A stretch of 7,539 bases of DNA from Phycisphaerae bacterium. GTDB lineage: Bacteria; Planctomycetota; Phycisphaerae; Tepidisphaerales; Tepidisphaeraceae. The DNA lies in contig JACMJD010000593.1 in NCBI GenBank assembly GCA_014380825.1, positions 1 through 7,539 of the forward strand, given 5' to 3'. Each line of letters starts with the position of its first letter. The stretch's first letter is position 1. The notes beneath the pieces were generated by a model, which saw only the letters and a program-made list of their open reading frames with translations, had not been told where the DNA came from and searched no databases. Of the stretch, positions 1 through 5,871 are shown in pieces. A program made the translations under genes and the position numbers.

Positions 1-731
1 AGATTGCTCGTCAGCGTCGCGCTGCTCGTGTGAAAGATCACCTGGTTCTCGCGGAGCTGCACGCTCACTGTTTCGTCCGGGTCGTCGATCAGCTTGTCGA
101 CGAGCACCAGCGCCTTGCTCGGGATGATCGCGCGCGAGCCTTCTTTCGCGTCGCCTTTGCCGCCCGACACCAACTCGCCGCGCGCCATCGCCAGACGCCG
201 GCCGTCGGTGCTCACGAGGCTGATCTTCTTCGCGTTGCCCTTGCCACCGCTGACGAGCAGCACGCCGTTGAACGCGTAGCGTGTGCTTTCCTTCGCGGCG
301 GCGAAAAGTGTCTGACCGATCAGCGCTTTCAGGTGTCCGCCGTTCATTTCAAAATCGGCTTCGCCTTCGAAATCCGGCACGGGCGGAAAATCGCCGATCG
401 CTTGCGTGAAGATCTTGAAGTGCGAATCGTTGCCCTTGATGTTGCAGGTCTCGCCGGCGATGTCGATCGACAGCGTGTCGTCGACACTCTCACGCACGAT
501 GTCGCGTAGCTTGTCCGCAGGCACGAGCGCTTCGCCGGCCTGTTCGATCTGCACCTGACTGTCGGAATATCGGATGGCCACTTCCAGATCGGTGGCGGCG
601 ATGGTGAGTCGATCGTCGGCCGCCGTCAGCTTCACGCATTGCAGCACGGGCTTGGGAGTTCGTTGGGCAACGGCATTGCCGGTGACCGTAAGCGCTTCGA
701 GCAGCGCGCCTCGATTGCAGATCAATTTCAT
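1..731 (-). CDS. dnaN: DNA polymerase III subunit beta (sliding clamp), 3' end missing
   Basis: Encodes the ring-shaped processivity clamp that encircles DNA and tethers DNA polymerase III and other replication and repair proteins. I translated the minus strand from ATG 731-729: 243 full codons are present of the usual roughly 365-380, covering domains I and II, with the last domain outside the window. Recognisable stretches are the start MKLICNRGALLEAL, the segment TDLEVAIRYSD (48-58), DFPPVPDF (114-121), TRYAFNGVLLV (150-160) and STDGRRLAMARGEL (174-187), all typical of bacterial clamps. The ATG is preferred because the family-typical N-terminus begins there and a purine-rich AAAGG lies 9 nt upstream. 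The gene reads away from the adjacent oriC-like region, a common arrangement for dnaN. No frameshift is seen. Identity is nearly certain. Confidence 0.96.
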   Translation of the reverse strand, partial: MKLICNRGALLEALTVTGNAVAQRTPKPVLQCVKLTAADDRLTIAATDLEVAIRYSDSQVQIEQAGEALVPADKLRDIVRESVDDTLSIDIAGETCNIKGNDSHFKIFTQAIGDFPPVPDFEGEADFEMNGGHLKALIGQTLFAAAKESTRYAFNGVLLVSGGKGNAKKISLVSTDGRRLAMARGELVSGGKGDAKEGSRAIIPSKALVLVDKLIDDPDETVSVQLRENQVIFHTSSATLTSN

Positions 732-740
732 CTTCTCAAA

Positions 741-747
741 CCTTTCC
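741..747 (-). promoter_or_regulatory. Ribosome binding site of dnaN
   Basis: On the minus strand GGAAAGG lies 9 nt before the ATG at 731, with a second purine stretch GAGAAG directly before the start. It supports the chosen dnaN start. Confidence 0.5.
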
Positions 748-777
748 AAAAGCGGGGTCGGGCAGTCTATCACTACC

Positions 778-816
778 TATCTATTAGTTAAATATTCTCA
801 ATAGCAGCAGTAGTAA
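778..816 (+). promoter_or_regulatory. DNA unwinding element with DnaA-trio-like triplets
   Basis: The plus strand 799-816 splits into CAA TAG CAG CAG TAG TAA; read 3' to 5' from the DnaA box this is AAT, GAT, GAC, GAC, GAT, AAC, so every triplet has a central A and a purine first. The described DnaA-trio consensus is 3'-[G/A]A[T/A]-5'; three of the six fit fully and three differ only in the last base. Directly beyond lies 778-804, about 81% A+T. Seen: triplets and AT content. Known: in Bacillus subtilis DnaA extends from a box onto such trios to open the strand. Inferred: the same use here. Confidence 0.65.
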
Positions 817-831
817 TGTAGATGCGCCGTT

Positions 832-840
832 TGTGGATAA
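832..840 (-). promoter_or_regulatory. DnaA box, perfect consensus TTATCCACA
   Basis: The minus strand reads TTATCCACA, identical to the consensus DnaA box. It is the box closest to the trio-like triplets and AT-rich DNA and points toward dnaN, as the origin-proximal box does in the Bacillus subtilis unwinding region. It is separated by 15 nt (with GC-rich GGCGC inside) from the first trio. Confidence 0.88.
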
Positions 841-906
841 AAGCGTCGCGAGACCTGTAAGTTGATTCGACGAAACATCTTGCAAGCGCTATTATCGGAC
901 ATTGCC

Positions 907-915
907 TGTGGACAA
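907..915 (-). promoter_or_regulatory. DnaA box variant TTGTCCACA
   Basis: The minus strand reads TTGTCCACA, one base from TTATCCACA. This variant is common at origins of high-GC bacteria. It has the same orientation as the perfect box 75 bp away. Confidence 0.75.
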
Positions 916-937
916 GGTGTGTGCGAACGGATTCGTG

Positions 938-1021
938 CGCTGATGCGAGCAAGCGCGTGCGAGACACCCGTGCGGGTTGCTTGAGGTCGCATGATGCGTG
1001 AGCCAGAATCTCGCATCAGCG
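938..1021. repeat. 12-bp inverted repeat with nested small hairpins in oriC
   Basis: CGCTGATGCGAG (938-949) and its exact complement CTCGCATCAGCG (1010-1021) are 60 bases apart. Inside are further complementary pieces: CAAGC (950-954) with GCTTG (979-983), ACCCG (966-970) with CGGGT (973-977), and CGCAT/ATGCG (988-998). The nesting could give a branched structure in single-stranded DNA or RNA, or be a protein binding site. Nothing identifies the partner. Confidence 0.6.
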
Positions 1022-1042
1022 AGCCGTCAGGTCGTGCAACAA

Positions 1043-1062
1043 CTATCCACCGGTTGTCCAGT
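1043..1062 (+). promoter_or_regulatory. Two weak DnaA-box-like sites in tandem
   Basis: The plus strand has CTATCCACC (1043-1051, two mismatches to TTATCCACA) and, two bases later, TTGTCCAGT (1054-1062, two mismatches to TTGTCCACA). They are oriented opposite to the two stronger boxes. Their place inside the same gene-free interval makes DnaA binding plausible, but each alone would be weak evidence. Confidence 0.45.
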
Positions 1063-1085
1063 GTCGCTGTTGATTCGCGCGAGCG

Positions 1086-1535
1086 ATGATGAAAGTCACT
1101 TCTGACCATGCTTATTTCCGTGCCGCGCGACACCGCGCCGCGCGACTGTTCGCCTACCTCTGGGCCGCCCCGACCAGCGCGATCGGGCTGCTGTTTTTGA
1201 TCCCGCCGCTGCTGCGAATCAGCCGCGTACACATGCGGATCGTCGACGGTGTGCTCGAGCTGCACGGCGGAATCGTAAGCCTTTTCCTCCGCCACGGCAC
1301 ACTACTTCCCGGCGGCGCTGCAGCGATGACCTTGGGGCACGTCGTGCTGGGAGCGAATCAACTCTCGCTCGATGAAACGCGCGACCACGAGCGTGTGCAT
1401 GTTCGCCAAGTCGAACGGTGGGGACCCGTGTTCATCCCGGCATATCTGGTCGCGTCATTGATCGCATGGATGCGCGGCCGCGATCCGTACATGGACAATC
1501 CGTTCGAAATCGAAGCGTTCGGTCGGAATGTCTAA
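1086..1535 (+). CDS. Membrane protein with HExxH motif, unknown function
   Basis: A 149-aa protein I cannot name with certainty. It has a basic N-terminus, a hydrophobic segment at about 23-45, a second at about 115-129, and between them DHERVHVRQ (100-108), in which HERVH (101-105) is a perfect HExxH, the zinc-binding helix of many metallopeptidases. Near the C-terminus, DNPFEIEAF (137-145) offers Glu141 or Glu143 as a third metal ligand. This resembles conserved hypothetical proteins in which a lone HExxHxxQ motif precedes an (N)PxExEA motif. A protease role is an inference; the protein is small for one. Two adjacent ATGs (1086 and 1089) are possible starts; no strong ribosome binding site is visible. 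It starts about 24 bases after the last weak DnaA-like site, and it converges with the permease gene, with 16 bases between their stops. Confidence 0.8.
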   Translation: MMKVTSDHAYFRAARHRAARLFAYLWAAPTSAIGLLFLIPPLLRISRVHMRIVDGVLELHGGIVSLFLRHGTLLPGGAAAMTLGHVVLGANQLSLDETRDHERVHVRQVERWGPVFIPAYLVASLIAWMRGRDPYMDNPFEIEAFGRNV

Positions 1536-1551
1536 CGCGGCGTGCCGGATT

Positions 1552-2394
1552 TCATGCAGTCGCGATTCTCGCAGTCTTACTCACTAACGTCGCAATCACG
1601 AACTGCACGAACAGCGCCAGCACGATCGCCGGTCCGGTCGGAACGTAACTCCAGCGTTTGCTGACTAGCACGCCCGCGATCGCGCCGAGCAGGGCAATCG
1701 CGATCGACGTCGCAATTACGCGGTTCAATCTTTGACTGAGCAACAAAGCCGTCGCGCCGGGCAGCACCAGAAGCGCGACGATCAGCACGCTCCCGGAGAT
1801 CCGCGCGCCGATCACGATCACGATCGCCAGGAGGATCATCAGCAGATCGTGAATCAGATTGGTCTGCACGCCTGACGTTTGCGCGGTCAGCGGATCGAAG
1901 CAGTAGGCGATGATCTCCTTGGCGAGCAGGGCGATCACGATCAGCACAGCGCCGCAGACTGCGGCGGCGACGAGCGCGAATTGAGGCGAAACATCGCTCA
2001 TCCGCCCGAACAGCAGCGCCTCGAACGCCGCGGGGTATCGTCCGGTCCGCTGAAGGTAAATCTGCTGCGCCACAAATCCCCACGCCAGTGACGCCACGAG
2101 AAACACGCCCACCGCCGCGTCGGAAGTCACCGGCCGCCAGCGGGACATTCGACCGATCGACAGGGCCGTCACCAGGCAGAACACTACGACAGCAAGGTAC
2201 GTTACCCACAGTTGATCCATCGCCGGGACCAGCAGCGCCAATAACCATGCGGTTCCCGCGCCGCCGAATCCGCTGTGGCTAATGCCTTCGCCGACAAACG
2301 CCCAGCGTCGCACCACGACGATGACGCTCAACACCGCGCAAGCGGTGGCGAGGGAGCCGGAGGCGATGAGGTTAGTGACGAGCTCCGATGTCAT
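1552..2394 (-). CDS. znuB: Zinc/manganese-type ABC transporter permease (ABC-3 family)
   Basis: Integral membrane subunit of a metal importer that takes up Zn2+ or Mn2+ with energy from the ATPase encoded just upstream. The 280-aa protein is almost entirely hydrophobic helices. It shows EGISHSGFGGAGTA (36-49), matching the family's GDALSHA-type loop, YCFDPLTAQTSGV (164-176), matching the LSFDPEFA-type loop, and GSVLIVALLVLPGATALLL (201-219), a conserved family helix. I chose the ATG at 2394-2392: its A-T-G overlaps the ATPase stop as ATGA, so the two are probably translated together; the open frame continues 26 codons upstream only through repeat DNA. Length is normal for the family (about 260-290). 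Zinc rather than manganese is a guess; no substrate-binding subunit is in the window. Confidence 0.9.
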   Translation of the reverse strand: MTSELVTNLIASGSLATACAVLSVIVVVRRWAFVGEGISHSGFGGAGTAWLLALLVPAMDQLWVTYLAVVVFCLVTALSIGRMSRWRPVTSDAAVGVFLVASLAWGFVAQQIYLQRTGRYPAAFEALLFGRMSDVSPQFALVAAAVCGAVLIVIALLAKEIIAYCFDPLTAQTSGVQTNLIHDLLMILLAIVIVIGARISGSVLIVALLVLPGATALLLSQRLNRVIATSIAIALLGAIAGVLVSKRWSYVPTGPAIVLALFVQFVIATLVSKTARIATA

Positions 2395-3245
2395 TTGGCA
2401 GGATCCGAGTGGGGAGGTGAGGAGGTGGGGAGGTGAGCAGGTGACGAATTCAACACTTCCCCACCTCCCCACCTCGTCACCTCCCCATCCTTTTCATGCA
2501 CATGCCCCAATCCCATCGCCTGCAAATCGCACGCGAACATGCCGTAAATCAGCTCCGGCGGCACGCGCTCGGGCACATCGTGATAGTGCAGCGTCACATT
2601 CAAACACGCGATGCGTTCGCACATGGCCGACACCGCGCGCAGGTCGTGGCTGACGATCACGATCGTCAGGCCTAACGACTCCTTCAGCGCCGCGATCGAT
2701 TCGATAAACCGCTGCTGGCCGGCGCGGTCGATGCCGGTGGTTGGTTCATCCAGCAGCAGCAGTTTCGGTTTAGGCGCCAGCGCGCGCGCGATGAACGCGC
2801 GCTGCAATTGTCCGCCGGAGAGCGATGCGACAGGAACGTCGGCCAGCTCGTCGATCCCGATTCGGCGAAGCAATTCGTCGACGAAATCCAGATCCACCTT
2901 TGCGGTCGATCGCAGCATTCCGGTTTTGCCGGCAAGTCCGAGCCGCGCGAGCTGTCGGACGTTGATCGGGAAATTCATCGGCACGCCCGGCCGTTGCGGG
3001 AGATAGCCGATCACGTCGCCGCGGCGAACCGCCTGCTGCGGCGAAAGTCCGTCGATGCGAATCGTGCCGCGCGTCGGGATCAATAATCCCAGCAGCAGTT
3101 GCACGAGCGTTGTCTTGCCCGCACCGTTCGGGCCGATCAAACCCAGCGTGCTGCCGCGCTCTATGTTCAGATCCAGGTGCTTGAGCACGAGCTGATCGCG
3201 GTACGCGAAATCGACCTGCTCAATCTGGACAATAGGCTGCGACAT
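2391..3245 (-). CDS. znuC: Zinc/manganese-type ABC transporter ATP-binding protein
   Basis: Cytoplasmic ATPase that drives the metal permease ZnuB. The 284-aa product has all ABC motifs in order: Walker A GPNGAGKTT (38-46), Q-loop Gln84 in GYLPQRPG, signature LSGGQLQRA (142-150), Walker B LLLLDEP (162-168) and H-loop His200 in IVSHDL. The C-terminal piece CLNVTLHYHDVPERV followed by FACDL and GHVHEKD is typical of metal-import ATPases such as ZnuC. The start at 3245 is preferred because homologous sequence begins at MSQPIVQIEQVDF and AAGG lies about 8 nt upstream; the frame extends further but without similarity. Oddity: residues about 253-279 are encoded by a GGGGAGGTG palindromic repeat, giving an unnatural Gly/Trp/Pro/Ser tail, so the original C-terminus near HVHEKD was probably altered by insertion of the repeat. 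Confidence 0.92.
   Translation of the reverse strand: MSQPIVQIEQVDFAYRDQLVLKHLDLNIERGSTLGLIGPNGAGKTTLVQLLLGLLIPTRGTIRIDGLSPQQAVRRGDVIGYLPQRPGVPMNFPINVRQLARLGLAGKTGMLRSTAKVDLDFVDELLRRIGIDELADVPVASLSGGQLQRAFIARALAPKPKLLLLDEPTTGIDRAGQQRFIESIAALKESLGLTIVIVSHDLRAVSAMCERIACLNVTLHYHDVPERVPPELIYGMFACDLQAMGLGHVHEKDGEVTRWGGGEVLNSSPAHLPTSSPPHSDPAK
2410..2487. repeat. Inverted repeat of GGGGAGGTG-like units in the znuC 3' end
   Basis: Left arm 2410-2435 and right arm 2462-2487 are reverse complements over 26 bp with one mismatch, around a 26-base centre holding GAATTC. Each arm is itself built from short G-rich units (GGGGAGGTG, GGAGGTG). The element stays open in the znuC frame and ends 16 bases before the znuB start. 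The RNA of this operon would fold a long hairpin here. Arrangement and low complexity suggest a dispersed palindromic repeat rather than coding sequence; dispersal across the genome cannot be tested from this window. Confidence 0.85.
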
Positions 3246-3319
3246 GCGTTGCCTTCGATGATACGGGCGGCAACGCTGGTTTGCATAATTCGCCGGGAAA
3301 ACGTGCCGATAACAGCGGT

Positions 3320-3772
3320 ATGACGGAAGCCACCACCGCGATCCGCTGGCGAGCGCGACGAACCACCACCGCGCTGTGGGTGCCCACGCTCTGCGCGATT
3401 GCCGCGATGTCGACCCCCGCATATCTTGATCCGGTGCGCGGCATGGTGATCACCATGCTGTGCGGCATCACCGCGATGTTGCTGGAACTGACCATTCGTC
3501 GACAGCTCTCGCTGGCAACGCATGGCCGCGAGGTGCAGGCGATCGTGGATGAAGTTCATCCCCAAGGCCTTCGTTACGATAACGCGTGGGTCAAATTCCA
3601 TTTCATCGCCGACTCCGGCGCGATGGTGGATGGCAAGTGCCCGATCAACGACATCGACGTGCTGGTTCTGGCAACCGGTTCGCGCGTGGAAGTTCTGTAC
3701 GATCCGGCGAACCCGAAGCGCCACATCCTGGTCGACAAGCTCTGGGCGATCCGGTGGGAACGGGACGAGTAG
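3320..3772 (+). CDS. Small membrane protein, DUF3592-like
   Basis: A 150-aa protein of unknown function. A short basic N-terminus is followed by two hydrophobic helices (about 19-36 and 41-58), then a soluble region. The soluble part has the shape of DUF3592 proteins: HGREVQAIVDEV (68-79), a short beta-rich piece with HFIADSG, then GSRVEVLYDPANPKRHILVD (120-139), which matches the family's G-x-x-V-x-V-x-Y-x-P-x-N-P pattern. I chose ATG 3320; a TTG at 3281 in the same frame would add 13 residues that look like leader DNA. No clear ribosome binding site. It is divergent from znuC (74 bases between the starts), so the promoters of both should be in 3246-3319. Its stop lies 7 bases from the stop of the facing propeller gene, leaving no room for a terminator. 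Family assignment is tentative. Confidence 0.75.
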   Translation: MTEATTAIRWRARRTTTALWVPTLCAIAAMSTPAYLDPVRGMVITMLCGITAMLLELTIRRQLSLATHGREVQAIVDEVHPQGLRYDNAWVKFHFIADSGAMVDGKCPINDIDVLVLATGSRVEVLYDPANPKRHILVDKLWAIRWERDE

Positions 3773-3779
3773 CTCGTCG

Positions 3780-4970
3780 TCACTTCGATTTGCTGATTCG
3801 ATACAACGCCGGCGGCTCGTCGCTGGAGAAGACAATCGATCCATCCGGCGCTTCGGCGCAATCCACGGGTCGCGCGAGTCTGCGATCCGGCCCGACGCAA
3901 TCCACGATCGTCATCGATCCGCAGGGCTTACCCGTTACCTGATCGAACATGATCCGCTGCACGCATGCGCCGACCGGCTTGATCGAATTCCACGAGCCGT
4001 GCGAGGCGAAGAATACGTCGCCCTTATGATCTGCGCCGAAATGGTCGTTGTTGATGAACGTGAACCCCAGCACCGACCAGTGGGCGCCGACGAGCCAATC
4101 GGGTTGCTTGGTCTTGTTCGCCAGCTCGACGATGTCTTTGCGTTTCGAAAACTCCGGCCGCGGCACGCCGTTGCCCATGATGAATGGATGGCCGTAGAAC
4201 GCGCCTTCGACGAACTGGTTGAATTCCTCAGGCGGATTCAGATCGGTGATCGGCTGATCGCGCCCGATCTTCTCGCCATACGTCGCGCCGAAATTATCCG
4301 AGCCGTGATCGAAGCCCCAGATCTCCTGCGTGCCCGGACGAAATCGCAGCTTTTCCACGTTTCGCACGCCGGTGACGAACGTGCGTTTGTTCTTGCCGTC
4401 GCGATCGAAGGCGTAAATTCGCTTGCGATCCGAATCGAGTTCTTCGGTCATGTTGGTCGGATCAGAACTGGTGGCGTAGATTTCTTTTTCGGTGACGAGC
4501 AGCCCTTCAAACGGATGCCCGCCGCCTTGCGGGAGCGTGCCTTTGGGGACAATTTCTTCGACGTCGTCGGCCACGCCGTCGTTGTTCGTGTCGCGGGCGC
4601 GCGAAATTGAGCCTTCGCTCGCCTGCGAGAAATAGAGCCACCCATCGCGCACATCCATGCCTTGGACGGAGCGTTTGTTCTTCACGAAGTTGGTGATGGT
4701 TTTGTACATCCCGTTCTCATCCGGATCGCGCAGCGCGTAGATCACGCCGTTCTCCAGATCCGAAACGAACAGCGTCTTGCCGTCCTCGGAGAACTGAATG
4801 AATCGAGCCAGCTTGATCGCCCGGTTCGGCAACACCCGCGTGACGCGATAACCGGAACGTACTCGGAACGCCGGGACGTCCGGGCCGAGAGCGGATTTGA
4901 TGTCGCGAGGGAGCTGGGCGGGCGAGGACAGCGAGAGTGCAAGCAGGGCAACAAGAAAAGTGATCTTCAT
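3780..4970 (-). CDS. Secreted PQQ-dependent sugar dehydrogenase-like beta-propeller protein
   Basis: A 396-aa protein of the glucose/sorbosone dehydrogenase or NHL-like propeller group; a PQQ-linked oxidation of sugars or other alcohols in the periplasm is possible but the substrate cannot be read off. Residues 1-18 (MKITFLVALLALSLSSPA) form a signal peptide. Propeller signs follow in order: ARFIQFSEDGKTLFVSD (55-71), DGWLYFSQASEGSISR (109-124), a calcium-loop-like DTNNDGVADD (127-136), GHPFEGLLV (151-159), GVRNVEKLRF (201-210) with WGFDHGSD (218-225), AFYGHP (257-262) and GDVFFASHGSWN (317-328). The last four blocks match those around the PQQ and calcium sites in family members. The start is set by the signal peptide; the frame stays open to 5588 but that part is antisense to the LssY_C gene. 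Cysteines 336, 350, 358 and 371 may form disulfides. No dehydrogenase partner is nearby. Confidence 0.85.
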   Translation of the reverse strand: MKITFLVALLALSLSSPAQLPRDIKSALGPDVPAFRVRSGYRVTRVLPNRAIKLARFIQFSEDGKTLFVSDLENGVIYALRDPDENGMYKTITNFVKNKRSVQGMDVRDGWLYFSQASEGSISRARDTNNDGVADDVEEIVPKGTLPQGGGHPFEGLLVTEKEIYATSSDPTNMTEELDSDRKRIYAFDRDGKNKRTFVTGVRNVEKLRFRPGTQEIWGFDHGSDNFGATYGEKIGRDQPITDLNPPEEFNQFVEGAFYGHPFIMGNGVPRPEFSKRKDIVELANKTKQPDWLVGAHWSVLGFTFINNDHFGADHKGDVFFASHGSWNSIKPVGACVQRIMFDQVTGKPCGSMTIVDCVGPDRRLARPVDCAEAPDGSIVFSSDEPPALYRISKSK

Positions 4971-5048
4971 ACGGCTGCAATTACCAAACTTCGCCTCCGG
5001 TGTCATCGCGCGACCTCGATCGATTACACTGTCGCCACCGAGGCTGAT
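4971..5048. promoter_or_regulatory. Divergent promoter interval
   Basis: These 78 bases separate the start codons of the propeller gene (minus) and the LssY_C gene (plus), so both promoters should be here. TACACT at about 22 bases before the LssY_C start could be a -10 element, and a TACACT also occurs 5857-5862 before the carbonic anhydrase gene. No matching -35 is evident in either case. Confidence 0.3.
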
Positions 5049-5756
5049 ATGAAACGCAAACGTCGGGCGATCATAATCTTCCTGTCCGTGCTGCTGCTGT
5101 ATCTGGGTGTCGCGTACGTGCTGGCGCCCTTTCTCTGGCAGCGACGCGAGAGACATCATCCAGCGCTCACCGACGCGCCGACCATTACGCGCACCGGCGA
5201 TGGCATTCCCGGCGATCCGGTTGACGTCGCGCTCGTCGGCACGGAAGAGCAAATCCATCGCGCGATGCTGACGGCAAAGTGGTACCCGGCCAATCCGATC
5301 ACGCTCGCAAGCTCGCTGCGGATTGCAGTCGACGTCGTGATCAGTCGGCCATTCGATGAAGCGCCCGTCAGTCCGCTTTTTCTGTTCGGCCGAAAGGAAG
5401 ATCTGGCGTTCGAGCGACCCGTAGGCGACAACCCGCGCGAGCGGCATCACGTGCGGTTCTGGAAATCCGACAAGCTCGACAAGGATGGACGACCGCTCTG
5501 GTTCGGCTCCGCCACGTTCGACACCCATGTCGGCTTCAGCCACGATACCGGGCAGATCACGCATCACATCGCGCCTGAAGTGGACCATGATCGCGACTTG
5601 CTGCTGAACAACCTTAATGCGGCCGGCGTGCTCTCATCCATCGACTGGATCGACGGATTCCAGAAGGACAAGAGCGGCCTCAACGGCGGCGGCGATCCCT
5701 GGCGCACGGACGGCCGCCTGGGTGTGGGTGTCATCCAGATAAGCCAAAACCATTGA
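5049..5756 (+). CDS. Membrane-anchored LssY C-terminal-domain protein
   Basis: A 235-aa protein with one N-terminal transmembrane helix (about 7-28, after the basic MKRKRR), so anchored with the rest outside the cytoplasm. From about residue 57 it matches the LssY_C domain found at the end of some PAP2-type phosphatases and in stand-alone proteins: DPVDVALVGTEEQIHRAM (56-73), GWYP-like AKWYPANP (76-83), LFLFGRKEDLAFERPVGDNP (110-129), RHHVRFWKS (132-140), WFGSATFDTHVG (151-162) and HHIAPEVDHDRDLL (172-185). Length and motifs look complete; the phosphatase part of LssY is absent. The biochemical role of the domain is unknown to me. GAGG 5 nt before ATG 5049 supports the start. The stop overlaps the left end of the palindromic repeat at 5756-5837. 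Confidence 0.88.
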   Translation: MKRKRRAIIIFLSVLLLYLGVAYVLAPFLWQRRERHHPALTDAPTITRTGDGIPGDPVDVALVGTEEQIHRAMLTAKWYPANPITLASSLRIAVDVVISRPFDEAPVSPLFLFGRKEDLAFERPVGDNPRERHHVRFWKSDKLDKDGRPLWFGSATFDTHVGFSHDTGQITHHIAPEVDHDRDLLLNNLNAAGVLSSIDWIDGFQKDKSGLNGGGDPWRTDGRLGVGVIQISQNH

Positions 5757-5837
5757 GCCACCGATGGAGGCGATGAACACCGATCCAGAGAGTAGATTCG
5801 CGATTCATCGGTGTGAATCGGTGCCCCATCGGTGGCT
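5756..5837. repeat. Palindromic intergenic repeat (ATCGGTG units)
   Basis: AGCCACCGATGG (5756-5767) and its exact complement CCATCGGTGGCT (5826-5837) bound an 82-bp element. Inside, CGATGAACACCGAT on the left is matched by CGATTCACACCGAT on the complementary strand from the right (12 of 14), so the palindrome continues imperfectly, and ATCGGTG recurs three times on the right. This is the look of short dispersed palindromic repeats common between genes in some Planctomycetota and Acidobacteriota. It may act as a terminator for the LssY_C gene, whose stop codon it touches. Copy number is unknown from here. Confidence 0.75.
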
Positions 5838-5871
5838 GAAATTATTCTCCCTCGCGTACACTGAGTAAATC

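Larger units (their letters stand above)
732..1085. other. Probable chromosomal replication origin (oriC)
   Basis: This 354-base stretch has no convincing gene and separates minus-strand dnaN from a plus-strand gene, so transcription diverges from it. It holds one perfect DnaA box (832-840), a one-mismatch box (907-915), two weaker boxes (1043-1051, 1054-1062), a run of DnaA-trio-like triplets (799-816), an AT-rich block (778-804, 22 of 27 bases A or T by my count) and a nested inverted repeat (938-1021). Seen: these motifs and their order. Known: oriC is often beside dnaN, and DnaA opens DNA at AT-rich DNA next to its boxes. Inferred: that this is the working origin. A single-strand reading across it (798-1295, minus) has no recognisable protein and runs antisense into the next gene. 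Confidence 0.85.

Noticed and set aside
30..509. 159-codon plus-strand frame at the left end
   Set aside because: It is the antisense of dnaN, whose translation matches the clamp family throughout.
799..816. CAG/TAG triplets as a simple microsatellite
   Set aside because: The triplets vary in outer bases but keep a central A and sit at the exact place expected for DnaA-trios, which a slipped repeat would not explain as well; it stays an alternative.
798..1295. 165-codon minus-strand frame across the origin
   Set aside because: Composition is low-complexity Arg/Gln/Ser, it covers the DnaA boxes and runs antisense into the HExxH gene.
2410..2487. Inverted repeat read as an intrinsic terminator
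   Set aside because: It lies inside the znuC coding frame just before the coupled znuB start and has no T-run, so termination there would cut the operon.
3522..4610. 362-codon plus-strand frame
   Set aside because: It overlaps the DUF3592-like gene out of frame and then runs antisense to the propeller gene; Arg-rich without motifs.
4971..5588. Open minus-strand extension of the propeller gene to a 602-aa protein
   Set aside because: The propeller protein has a clear signal peptide starting at 4970; the upstream part is antisense to the LssY_C gene and has no family resemblance.
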